A stretch of 9,565 bases of DNA, taken from Ruminococcus sp. (GTDB lineage Bacteria; Bacillota; Clostridia; Oscillospirales; Ruminococcaceae). The translations under genes and the position numbers were made by a program. The stretch lies in NCBI GenBank assembly GCA_003488415.1, contig DNLQ01000107.1, positions 1-9,565 on the forward strand, written 5' to 3'. The notes below the pieces were generated by a model. The model was not told where the DNA came from and made no database searches. It worked only from the letters and a program-made list of their open reading frames with translations. Positions within the stretch are counted from its first letter, which is position 1. Every line of letters starts with the position of its first letter. Positions 1-7,161 of this stretch are shown in pieces.

Positions 1-680
1 TTCTCGATCTCACGGTTGTTGTACATATCCTTGAGCTCCTGGACGTTATCAACGGACTTGCTTATAAGCTCTGCCATCTTCTCGTCATAGATGCCCTCGT
101 TGATCTCGTTTACCCTGTCGCTGAGGTGTCCGCACTCAGGTGCGATATACTTTCCGTTGAGACGGCGTGCCAGCATAGCTACCTGGGGGTGTGAGATACC
201 TGCCGGACAGCGTGAGGAGCAGACTCCGCACATTACGCAGTCAAAGCTCTCCTCTGCACACTTCTCGTACTCGCCTCTCTGTGCGTATGCTATGTACTGC
301 ATTACGTTCAGCTCCTGGGTACAAGCCTTTGTACAGGCGTTACAGCCGATACAGCTGTATATCTCAGGATAAAGCTGCATCATTATCTGCTGATCCGGCT
401 TTATCTCCTCGATGTTATATACTCTCTTTTCAAGCGGGAAGAAAGGAAGTGTAGCTACGTACATACCCTCCTCGACCTCTGTCTGACAGGCAAGACATCC
501 GTGAAGCTCCACCTGTCCCTTGATCCTGTATATTGTAGCACAGGCTCCGCAGAATCCGTTGCGGCATCCGCAGCCTCTTACCAGCTCGTATCCTGCGTAC
601 TCCATAGCTGTCATTATTGTAAGTCCTGCCGGCACTTCATACTTCTTGCCGAACAGATACACATTCAACATCTTTTCCAT
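1..680 (-). CDS. Succinate dehydrogenase/fumarate reductase-type iron-sulfur subunit, 3' end outside window
   Basis: The visible 226 residues form an SdhB/FrdB-like electron-transfer subunit. An N-terminal [2Fe-2S] ferredoxin-like domain (about residues 1-100) carries C39, C44, C47 and C65 (CRNGFCGAC, then CLAC), with further cysteines at 37 and 62. Two [4Fe-4S] motifs follow: C110-C113-C116-C120 and C148-C151-C154-C158. In this family such a protein wires a flavoprotein (SdhA/FrdA) to its electron donor. The ATG at 678-680 lies 7 nt after AAGGAGG and 12 nt after the flxA-like stop, so it belongs to the same operon. There are no membrane segments. Methanogen thiol:fumarate reductase TfrB has the same N-terminal layout plus a C-terminal HdrB-like CCG part; whether that exists here cannot be seen. 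The frame is still open at base 1, although 226 residues is already close to a normal SdhB length. A flavoprotein gene just downstream is my prediction. Confidence 0.85.
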   Translation of the reverse strand, partial: MEKMLNVYLFGKKYEVPAGLTIMTAMEYAGYELVRGCGCRNGFCGACATIYRIKGQVELHGCLACQTEVEEGMYVATLPFFPLEKRVYNIEEIKPDQQIMMQLYPEIYSCIGCNACTKACTQELNVMQYIAYAQRGEYEKCAEESFDCVMCGVCSSRCPAGISHPQVAMLARRLNGKYIAPECGHLSDRVNEINEGIYDEKMAELISKSVDNVQELKDMYNNREIE

Positions 681-692
681 GTTTGCTCCTCC

Positions 693-1520
693 TTAGTATT
701 CGTCAGGCAGCTCGCCCAGCTCGTCAAAGCGGAATACCGGTCCGTCCTTGCATACGTACTTATTGCCGATATTGCAGCGTCCGCACTTTCCTACAGCACA
801 CTTCATGCGAAGTTCCATTGTAGTGTAGACCTGAGTATCTGTAAAGCCCAGCTCCTTGAGTCCGGCAAGGGTGAACTTTATCATTATCGGAGGTCCGCAG
901 ACCAGCACAGTCTTGCTGGTAGAAGGTGCAAGCTCCTTTACGTAGTTCGGAACGAAGCCTACATGACCGTCCCAGTCCTCCTGGGGGTTATCTATGGTCA
1001 GATTTACCTGTATACCGTCATCTGCCATCCACTCGTCAATGATCTCCTTGTAGTCCACAAGGTCGTCCTTTGAACGGGAGCCGTATACTATCTGGATGTC
1101 GCCGTAGTTCTCACGCTTGTCACGCACGTAGTTGATAACTGAACGCAGAGGTGCAAGTCCGATACCTCCGGCGATAAAGAGCAGATCCTTGCCTTTCAGC
1201 TCGGTCTCAACGGGGAAGTGGTTGCCGTAGGGACCTCTTATGGTTATCTGCTGACCTGCCTCCATGGCGTGGAGCCATGTGGTAAGACAGCCGCATTTCT
1301 TTATTGAGAACTCCATGAACTCCTTGTTCGTAGGTGAGGAGGTTATGGAGAACATTCCCTCTCCGACGCCGGGTATAGAGAGCATGGCACACTGTCCGGG
1401 CATATGCTCGAATACCTTTCCGCCCTCCGGAGATACTACCCTGAAGGTCTTTACATCAGGAGTATCCTGCCTTATATCGGTGACTACGCCGATGTAAGGG
1501 ATCAATGTATCCTTGTTCAT
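693..1520 (-). CDS. flxA: FAD/NAD(P)H-binding oxidoreductase with [2Fe-2S] site (FlxA/AsrB/PyrK-like)
   Basis: This 275-residue ferredoxin-NADP reductase-fold protein should take hydride from NAD(P)H to FAD and pass single electrons on. Residues 1-105 form the FAD-binding barrel, with a flavin loop around MFSITSSP (56-63). Residues 110-215 form the NAD(P) domain, with GGIGLAPLRS (118-127) and VCGPP (207-211). The C-terminal C241-C246-C249-C257 motif is the [2Fe-2S] site shared by AsrB, PyrK and FlxA. The start is the ATG at 1518-1520, 7 nt after GGAGG and overlapping the upstream stop by one base (TAATG). The open frame continues further upstream, but only through the neighbouring gene. Among hdrABC and mvhD this fits FlxA, the NADH dehydrogenase component described in Desulfovibrio vulgaris FlxABCD-HdrABC. 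NADH rather than NADPH is inference. No pyrD neighbour is present to support a PyrK role. Confidence 0.87.
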   Translation of the reverse strand: MNKDTLIPYIGVVTDIRQDTPDVKTFRVVSPEGGKVFEHMPGQCAMLSIPGVGEGMFSITSSPTNKEFMEFSIKKCGCLTTWLHAMEAGQQITIRGPYGNHFPVETELKGKDLLFIAGGIGLAPLRSVINYVRDKRENYGDIQIVYGSRSKDDLVDYKEIIDEWMADDGIQVNLTIDNPQEDWDGHVGFVPNYVKELAPSTSKTVLVCGPPIMIKFTLAGLKELGFTDTQVYTTMELRMKCAVGKCGRCNIGNKYVCKDGPVFRFDELGELPDEY

Positions 1521-2539
1521 TACTTTTCCTCCAATGCCTTCATTACCTTGACGATGTTCATAGATATAGGACACTTGGAAAGACATCTTCCGCAGCCTAC
1601 ACAGCCGAACTCGCCGTTGTTGTTTGCAGGGAAATACACCAGCTTGTGCATGAATCTCTGACGGAAACGCTCCAGCTGTGTGAGTCGGGGGTTGCCGTGA
1701 GCCATTTTTGTGAAGTCGGAATACATACAGGAGTCCCAGCAGCGGAAACGCTTGATGCCGTGTCCTGTATCGAAGTCCCTGATGTCGTAGCACTGACAGG
1801 TGGGGCATACAAAGGTACAGGTACCGCAGCCGAGACAGCTTTCAGAAAGCTCTCCCCACTTGTCGGAATTGAAGTACTCGTTCAGCTTGTCGCCGCCGAA
1901 ATTCCCGGTAGTGAGCTTTGCAAGAGGAAGTCTGGAAAGTATTTCCTTTGTCTTTGCCTTCGTCTGGTCCAGGGCAGCTGTGTCGCCGTCCTCCAGAAGT
2001 GAGGAAAGTGAATCCAGGAGCTTCTGTCCCTTTTCGGTATTTGCCCTGAAGTAGTAATAGCTTCCGTCGCTCCAGCAGGCTGCATCGCCCTCAGGCTCGG
2101 TGGGATCTATGCCGAAGGTCTGGCAGAAGCAGGTCTCGGCAGGACGGGTGCAGGCCATTGTTACTACAGTGCCGTGTTCACGGCGTGTCTGGTAGAAGGT
2201 ATCAACAGGATCAACAAGATACACCTTGTCGAGTATGGTAAAGCTGCGTGCGTCGCAGGCACGTACTCCGAATATCACGAAATCCTCGGACTCTTTCCGG
2301 ACGTCAATGACCTCTATCTTCTTGCCTTCCATCTTAAACTCGGCAAGATTTTCGGTCTGAGGGAAGAAGAAGTCCTTTGCGCTGCGGACTGTATTCAGTC
2401 TGCTGCTGAGCTTTGTACCATTCTCCCACTTGCGGTACTCTGCCTGACCGTCTTCACGGTCAGCCGGGAGGTAGAGAGTCTGCTGCGCTGCGATAGCTGC
2501 AAACAACTCGTCTGCTCTGTCTATTGAGATCCTCAGCAT
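1520..2539 (-). CDS. 4Fe-4S dicluster protein, AsrA/sulfhydrogenase-beta (HydB)-like; Flx iron-sulfur subunit
   Basis: This 339-residue cytoplasmic Fe-S protein belongs to the family of anaerobic sulfite reductase subunit A and archaeal sulfhydrogenase beta. Family hallmarks in the N-terminal part are GVRACDARSF (91-100) and the cysteine-rich CTRPAETCFC (130-139). The C-terminal part has two [4Fe-4S] motifs, C235-C238-C241-C245 and C313-C316-C319-C323. Between them lie additional cysteines (248, 250, 267, 271) within RCWDSCMYSDFTKMAHGN, also typical of the family. It should relay electrons between the FlxA-like flavoprotein and the next Fe-S subunit. I chose the ATG at 2537-2539, which overlaps the upstream stop by one base (TGATG) and lies about 9 nt from AAAGGGG. 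A GTG one codon earlier (2540-2542) is the alternative. The protein is probably FlxB of the Flx set, but I cannot assign the B or C letter from sequence alone. Confidence 0.85.
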   Translation of the reverse strand: MLRISIDRADELFAAIAAQQTLYLPADREDGQAEYRKWENGTKLSSRLNTVRSAKDFFFPQTENLAEFKMEGKKIEVIDVRKESEDFVIFGVRACDARSFTILDKVYLVDPVDTFYQTRREHGTVVTMACTRPAETCFCQTFGIDPTEPEGDAACWSDGSYYYFRANTEKGQKLLDSLSSLLEDGDTAALDQTKAKTKEILSRLPLAKLTTGNFGGDKLNEYFNSDKWGELSESCLGCGTCTFVCPTCQCYDIRDFDTGHGIKRFRCWDSCMYSDFTKMAHGNPRLTQLERFRQRFMHKLVYFPANNNGEFGCVGCGRCLSKCPISMNIVKVMKALEEK

Positions 2540-3519
2540 CACTCAACACCCCTTTCATGTACTATGGAAGGCTCACAGTCGTCTTTATTGTAATCGGTGA
2601 GAGGCGCTCTTGATGTGGTGTCCTCACCAGCCTGATACTCGCCGTAGAGACTGTTGATATCCTTGATGAACTTTCTGTTGAGCAGGTGCAGCGGAATGTT
2701 CTGCGGGCATACTCTTGAACACTCGCCGCAGTCTGTGCAGCGTCCGGCAACATGGAATGCACGGATTATATGGAACATATTCTCCTCGAAGCTGTCTGCG
2801 GCTGCCTTGTTTGAGATACCCGATGCAGGGTTATCAAATACGCAGTTCTCGCAGGTGCAGGCAGGACAGACATTGCGGCAGGCGTTGCAGCGGATACATT
2901 TTGAAAGCTGCTCCCTCCAGAACTCGTAACGCTCCTGTGCTGTCATATTCTCCAGCTTTTCGACCATATCAAAGCGTCCGGAGTCCTCTGCTGAGATGAC
3001 CTCGCCTTCGTCGCAGAGAAGCTCGTCATACACAACGTGCTTGCGGCTCTTGCAGGTCTCACACTTGCCAAGGATAGCCTCATACATCGGCATTGTCTCT
3101 TCGCCGTAGACAGTATCTATCTTCAGTGTGCCGTTCTCGTTCTTTACGCCCAGTATACCGGTTATGCCCTTTGCCTTTATCTTCTCAGCGTCCAGCTTCG
3201 GTCCTCCGGGGATGCCAACGATGTATACGTTCTCACGGATAATACGATGCTCCTTGATGAGCTGGTTGAAGCTGTAGGTGTCGCAGGGCTTCAGGAAGGC
3301 AAGTATCTTTCCCTCCTTGCGGCTTTCCTTTATCAGGTACTTGGAGACATTCGCTGCGGTAAAGTCATCACATACGAACTCTGCATCTATCTCCTCCGCA
3401 GTTTCAAAGACAGCCGGAGTGATGTCGTAGGCAAACTCTCCCCTTTTCCAGCCCATGACACGGTTCACAGTGCCGTCAGCCAGGAGCTGCTTTGCCTTGT
3501 TAATCATTGCTTCCTGCAT
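2539..3519 (-). CDS. Coenzyme F420 hydrogenase beta-like iron-sulfur protein; Flx iron-sulfur subunit
   Basis: This 326-residue protein combines an FrhB-like N-terminal part (about 1-165) with a ferredoxin-like C-terminal part. Supporting motifs are FLKPCDTYSFNQLIKE (75-90) followed by NVYIVGIPGG (97-106), and GKCETCKSRKHVVYDE (151-166), which is usual in the F420 hydrogenase beta family. Two [4Fe-4S] motifs follow: C208-C211-C214-C218 and C261-C264-C267-C271. A dense extra cysteine patch directly after the first (C221, C223, C226) may hold or shield another cofactor. The start at 3517-3519 is chosen because GGAGG lies 7 nt upstream. It overlaps mvhD by 16 nt; a second ATG at 3505-3507 would give an ATGA overlap but has a poor ribosome binding site. 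In context it bridges the AsrA-like subunit and MvhD. F420 use is unlikely because no F420 genes are seen and the family is broader than F420 enzymes. Confidence 0.83.
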   Translation of the reverse strand: MQEAMINKAKQLLADGTVNRVMGWKRGEFAYDITPAVFETAEEIDAEFVCDDFTAANVSKYLIKESRKEGKILAFLKPCDTYSFNQLIKEHRIIRENVYIVGIPGGPKLDAEKIKAKGITGILGVKNENGTLKIDTVYGEETMPMYEAILGKCETCKSRKHVVYDELLCDEGEVISAEDSGRFDMVEKLENMTAQERYEFWREQLSKCIRCNACRNVCPACTCENCVFDNPASGISNKAAADSFEENMFHIIRAFHVAGRCTDCGECSRVCPQNIPLHLLNRKFIKDINSLYGEYQAGEDTTSRAPLTDYNKDDCEPSIVHERGVE

Positions 3520-3950
3520 CTTAGATCCTCCAATCTGCGGTTAGGTCCGAGCTTTCTGACTGCCTCCGTGAATTCCTGCATGGTCGCAGCGAACTTTGCT
3601 CCCTCCGCTGCGGATACCCATTCAAGTCTTGTACGGTCTCTCTCAATGCCGAGGAAATCCAGCATACTGTAGAGAAGTGTGATCCTGCGGCGTGTGAAGT
3701 AGTTGCCGGAGGTGTAGTGGCAGTCACCGGGGTGACAGCCGCATATGATCACTCCGTCTGCGCCCTTCTGGAATGCTCTGAGTATGAACATCGGGTTGAC
3801 TCTGCATGAGCAGGGTACTCTGATGATCTTTACGTTTGTCGGATAATTGAGTCTGTTTGTGCCTGAAAGGTCAGCTCCGGCGTATGAACACCAGTTGCAG
3901 CAGAATGCCACTATAACAGGCTCAAAATTGGTATTCTCGTTTACTTGCAT
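3504..3950 (-). CDS. mvhD: MvhD/FlxD-type [2Fe-2S] electron-transfer subunit
   Basis: This 148-residue protein matches the MvhD family (also FlxD), the small [2Fe-2S] subunit that passes electrons from a donor enzyme to HdrA. Conserved cysteines occur as FCCNWCSYAGAD (C17, C18, C21), PCSC (C47, C49) and ICGCHPGDCHY (C70, C72, C77), the family signature. Length is normal for a stand-alone MvhD. The ATG overlaps the hdrA stop by 10 nt, with GGAGG 10 nt upstream. In methanogens the donor is the MvhAG hydrogenase or formate dehydrogenase. Neither is present in this window, so the Flx-type proteins downstream are the likely donors. The symbol flxD would be equally apt. Confidence 0.92.
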   Translation of the reverse strand: MQVNENTNFEPVIVAFCCNWCSYAGADLSGTNRLNYPTNVKIIRVPCSCRVNPMFILRAFQKGADGVIICGCHPGDCHYTSGNYFTRRRITLLYSMLDFLGIERDRTRLEWVSAAEGAKFAATMQEFTEAVRKLGPNRRLEDLRCRKQ

Positions 3951-5932
3951 ATTGCGTCAACCTCCGCCATTATCTGACTGTTAGAGAAGCCGTTGAGATC
4001 CATAGCTCCGGACGGACAAGCTACTGTGCAGGCTCCGCAGCCCTGGCATACTGCCGGGTTTACGCTGGCAACTCTGCGGATAGCTGTAGTCCTGTCAGGC
4101 ATTCTGAATTCCTTATCCTGATATGTGATAGCTCCGTAGGGACAAACCTTCTCGCATGAGGAACAGCCGTTGCACATCAGCTCGTTGGAATGAGCGACGC
4201 ATGGATTACAGGTGATGCTGTTCTTGCAGAGGAGTCCGATCGCCTTTGCAGCTGCGGCACTTCCCTGCGCTACTGTCTCCGGGATATCCTTCGGTCCCTG
4301 GCAGGCTCCGGAAAGGAATATACCTGCTGTTGCACTTTCTACGGGACGGAGCTTAGGATGAGCCTCAGTGAAGAAGTCGTTGGTATCCATCTGTGTGGTG
4401 AGCATGGTCGCAAGGGGACGTGCAGTCTTGTCAGGCTCTATAGCTGCCGCAAGTACTACCATATCCGCACTGATGTGGAGCTGCTCGTTGGAGAGAAGGT
4501 CGGACGCCTGTACGTCGATGCTGCCGTCAGACTTCGGTGTCACCTTTCCTACCATTCCCTTGATGTAGTGTACGTTGTACTGCTCTACTGCACGGCGGTA
4601 GAACTCGTCGAAGTTCTTTCCGGGTGTACGGACGTCTATGTAGAATACGTATACCTCAGTATCCGGGTACTTCTCCCGTATCAGCATTGCGTGCTTTGCA
4701 GTATACATACAGCATATCTTAGAGCAGTAGGGCTTGCCCTTGCTGTCATCACATCGGCTGCCTACACACTGTACGAATACGATAGTGTGAGGGTGGGACT
4801 TATCCGAGGGACGGAGAAGTGTACCGCCGTTAGGTCCGGCAGCATTCATAAGTCTCTCCAGCTCCAGTGATGTGACTACATCCGCACACTGATTATATGC
4901 AAATTCATCATACTTATCAAGATTTATGGGATTGAATCCGGTAGCCACTACGATAGCACCGTATCTCTCCTCGATGAACTTATCCTCCTGCTTGTAGTCG
5001 ATAGCTCCCACTGAGCAGACCTTCGAGCATACACCGCACTTGCCGTTTTTCAGCATCATACAGTAGTTGGGATCAATAGTTGCCACCTTGGGTACTGCCT
5101 GTGCAAAGGGGATATATACCGCAGTTCTGTTATCAAGTCCCATATTGAACTCGTTCGGTACTTTCTTCATGGGACATTTCTCAGTACACAGTCCGCAGCC
5201 GGTACACTTTGTCTCGTCTACATAACGTGCCTTACGCTTGATGGTAACGGTGAAGTTGCCCACGAATCCCTTTACGTCTGTTACCTCACTGAAGGAGTAG
5301 ATGTGTATCTTCTCATTCTGTGAAGCCTCAACCATTTTAGGTGTGAGGATACAGGCAGCGCAGTCCAGTGTGGGGAATGTCTTGTCGATCTGTGCCATTT
5401 TACCGCCGATAGTGGGCTGCTTTTCAACAATGTCAACATCAAATCCAGCTTCTGCTATATCCAGTGCAGTCTGGATGCCGGCGATTCCGCCGCCGATGAC
5501 CAGTGCTCTTTTTACTACCGGGCTTTCGCCTGCGGTAAGAGGTGCGTTGAGATGCACCTTTGCTACTGCTGCCTTGCCGAGGATTATTGCCTTATCAGTA
5601 GCTGTTGCGATCTCCTTGTGTATCCATGAACACTGCTCACGGATATTGGCGATCTCCACAAGATAAGGGTTGAGTCCGGCAGATGCAGCTGCCTTTCTGA
5701 AAGTGTTCTCATGCATACGGGGTGAGCATGAGCAAATTACTATACCTGTAAGGTTATGCTCCTTTATTGCATCCTTGACAAGATTCTGTCCGGATTCGGA
5801 GCACATATACTGGTAGTCCTGGGAGATGACTACGCCAGGCTCATGTCCAAGTGCCTCTGCAACAGCCTTGACGTCTACCGTTGCGGCGATATTTGTACCG
5901 CAGTGACAGACAAATACTCCTATTCTCTGCAT
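3941..5932 (-). CDS. hdrA: Heterodisulfide reductase subunit A-like flavin-bifurcating Fe-S flavoprotein
   Basis: This 663-residue HdrA has all the expected domains. The N-terminal domain has cysteines 9, 11, 44, 67, 69 and 101. A thioredoxin-reductase-like FAD domain has VIGGGIAG (145-152), TLDCAAC (188-194) and CQGPKDIPETV (544-554). An inserted ferredoxin has C243-C246-C249-C253 and a second, irregular set C291, C299, C302, C306. The C-terminal two-cluster ferredoxin has C587-C590-C593-C597 and C629-C632-C635-C639. In methanogens the HdrA FAD bifurcates electrons between ferredoxin and the HdrBC branch; the same role here is inference from intact domains. The start ATG at 5930-5932 follows AAGGAGG by about 11 nt and lies 15 nt after the hdrC stop. 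There is no selenocysteine and no fusion to MvhD, which is a separate gene overlapping the 3' end. Confidence 0.95.
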   Translation of the reverse strand: MQRIGVFVCHCGTNIAATVDVKAVAEALGHEPGVVISQDYQYMCSESGQNLVKDAIKEHNLTGIVICSCSPRMHENTFRKAAASAGLNPYLVEIANIREQCSWIHKEIATATDKAIILGKAAVAKVHLNAPLTAGESPVVKRALVIGGGIAGIQTALDIAEAGFDVDIVEKQPTIGGKMAQIDKTFPTLDCAACILTPKMVEASQNEKIHIYSFSEVTDVKGFVGNFTVTIKRKARYVDETKCTGCGLCTEKCPMKKVPNEFNMGLDNRTAVYIPFAQAVPKVATIDPNYCMMLKNGKCGVCSKVCSVGAIDYKQEDKFIEERYGAIVVATGFNPINLDKYDEFAYNQCADVVTSLELERLMNAAGPNGGTLLRPSDKSHPHTIVFVQCVGSRCDDSKGKPYCSKICCMYTAKHAMLIREKYPDTEVYVFYIDVRTPGKNFDEFYRRAVEQYNVHYIKGMVGKVTPKSDGSIDVQASDLLSNEQLHISADMVVLAAAIEPDKTARPLATMLTTQMDTNDFFTEAHPKLRPVESATAGIFLSGACQGPKDIPETVAQGSAAAAKAIGLLCKNSITCNPCVAHSNELMCNGCSSCEKVCPYGAITYQDKEFRMPDRTTAIRRVASVNPAVCQGCGACTVACPSGAMDLNGFSNSQIMAEVDAICK

Positions 5933-5947
5933 CAGTTCATCTCCTCC

Positions 5948-6331
5948 TTACTTCGTATACTTTCTGAATGCTGTCACGATCGCCTGCTGCGGCAGATCCT
6001 CATCCAGCATATCGGGAATATCCGTGGGAACAAGGTGATTGCTGCCCTGCTGACGTACTGCTGCCAGGCGGACTGCCTCAACTACCTTTGCCGGCTCTAC
6101 GCCTCTGGGACATCTGTCCACGCAGGCAAAGCAGGTAAGGCACTTGTAAAGTGACTTTGAGTCCAGCAGCTTCTGTATATCGCCCTTTTCCACCATGTAT
6201 ACGAACTGGTGGGGGTGGTATTCCATTTCATCATATGAAGGACAGGTGGCTGAGCATTTTCCGCAGCGCATACATTTCAGTACATTTGATCCGCTGGAGC
6301 GAAGGATCTGTTCCTTTAACTTATCACTCAT
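5948..6331 (-). CDS. hdrC: Heterodisulfide reductase subunit C-like two-[4Fe-4S] protein
   Basis: This small, 127-residue soluble ferredoxin-like protein has two [4Fe-4S] motifs, C20-C23-C26-C30 (CMRCGKCSATCP) and C64-C67-C70-C74 (CLTCFACVDRCP), as in HdrC, which links HdrA to HdrB. The ATG at 6329-6331 lies 6 nt after AAGGAGG and overlaps the hdrB stop by 8 nt (ATGAGTGA), indicating translational coupling. A longer reading with 14 extra residues exists upstream but lies wholly within hdrB and has no better ribosome binding site, so I rejected it. There are no membrane segments, unlike the membrane-bound HdrE-linked types. Confidence 0.93.
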   Translation of the reverse strand: MSDKLKEQILRSSGSNVLKCMRCGKCSATCPSYDEMEYHPHQFVYMVEKGDIQKLLDSKSLYKCLTCFACVDRCPRGVEPAKVVEAVRLAAVRQQGSNHLVPTDIPDMLDEDLPQQAIVTAFRKYTK

Positions 6332-7139
6332 CTGTATCCTCCTTGCTTTCCTTGAGTCCGAGAGCCTCTGCAAGCAGCTCGGTGAAGTAGTACACCGGCA
6401 GCTCCGAGCCTGAGTTCTTTTTCAGGTTGTACAGGCACAGAGGACAGGCTGTGATCACCATATCCGCACCCATGTCCTCAGCCGATGCCATTACCGCAGA
6501 ACTGCGCTTTGATGCCTGTGCCTTATCCTCCATGGTGATGTAGCCTCCGCAGCACTCGTTGCGCTGTGCATAGATCACAGGCTCAGCGCCGATGGCTCTG
6601 ATGAAGTCCTCCATGATCGTAGGATTCTCAGGATCATCCATTGCAAGTGCCTTTGCGGGACGAAGCAGGAGACATCCGTAGTAAGCAGCTATCTTCCTGC
6701 CCTTCAGAGGATTGACGACAGCAGCCTTCAGCTTATCGAAGCCCACTACGTCACGGAGCATCTCAAGGTAGTGATATACCGTAGTCTCTCCGGTGTAGGG
6801 AGTCTCGGGCTGCATATAGTTATTCACCTTGCGTGCCATATCCTCGTCACGGGAAATGTCGTAATTCGTCTGCTTTATCACGTTATGACAGGCGGAACAG
6901 ACTGTTACAAGAGGTGTACCGTTATCTCTTGCGGCAGTAAGTGTGCGGACAGCAGACAGCTTTGTTGCTATCTCGTCCCTGGCTGTGGTATAGGCTCCGC
7001 CGCAGCACTGCCAGTTTTCCGGCTCTACCAGTTTTATACCGAGCGCCTCGGCAGAGGATCTTGCATAAGCGTCAAGATCCTTAGCCTTAGTTCTCAGTGT
7101 ACAGCCGGGATAATATGTGAAAACCGCATTATTTTCCAT
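6324..7139 (-). CDS. hdrB: Heterodisulfide reductase subunit B-like protein with two CCG domains
   Basis: This 271-residue protein contains two complete cysteine-rich CCG domains: C13, C45-C46, C81, C84 and C156, C196-C197, C232, C235. In methanogen HdrB such residues bind two noncubane [4Fe-4S] clusters that cleave the CoM-S-S-CoB disulfide. Because none of the ten key cysteines is missing, both clusters are expected here. The true acceptor in a non-methanogen is unknown: a protein disulfide, or onward transfer to the FrdB-like subunit encoded at the operon end. It is the first hdr gene, 22 nt after fumC. Its ATG (7137-7139) lies 8 nt after AAAGGAA. It overlaps hdrC by 8 nt. No membrane segment or signal peptide is seen, so it is cytoplasmic. 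Confidence 0.93.
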   Translation of the reverse strand: MENNAVFTYYPGCTLRTKAKDLDAYARSSAEALGIKLVEPENWQCCGGAYTTARDEIATKLSAVRTLTAARDNGTPLVTVCSACHNVIKQTNYDISRDEDMARKVNNYMQPETPYTGETTVYHYLEMLRDVVGFDKLKAAVVNPLKGRKIAAYYGCLLLRPAKALAMDDPENPTIMEDFIRAIGAEPVIYAQRNECCGGYITMEDKAQASKRSSAVMASAEDMGADMVITACPLCLYNLKKNSGSELPVYYFTELLAEALGLKESKEDTDE

Positions 7140-7161
7140 TTGTACGATTCCTTTCGTTATA

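Noticed and set aside
501..1073. Plus-strand open frame of 190 codons
   Set aside because: It lies antisense to the FrdB-like and FlxA-like genes, has no recognisable domain, and is cysteine/serine-rich in the way shadow frames of Fe-S genes are.
693..1520. Identity as PyrK (dihydroorotate dehydrogenase electron-transfer subunit)
   Set aside because: The fold and [2Fe-2S] motif are shared, but there is no pyrD or other pyrimidine gene nearby, while hdrABC and mvhD flank it.
1521..1808. N-terminal extension of the flxA-like gene
   Set aside because: It lies entirely inside the AsrA-like gene in another frame. The ATG at 1520 has GGAGG at 7 nt and a TAATG junction.
3037..4870. Long plus-strand open frames (211 and 226 codons)
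   Set aside because: They are antisense to well-supported Fe-S proteins and hdrA, with no family motifs.
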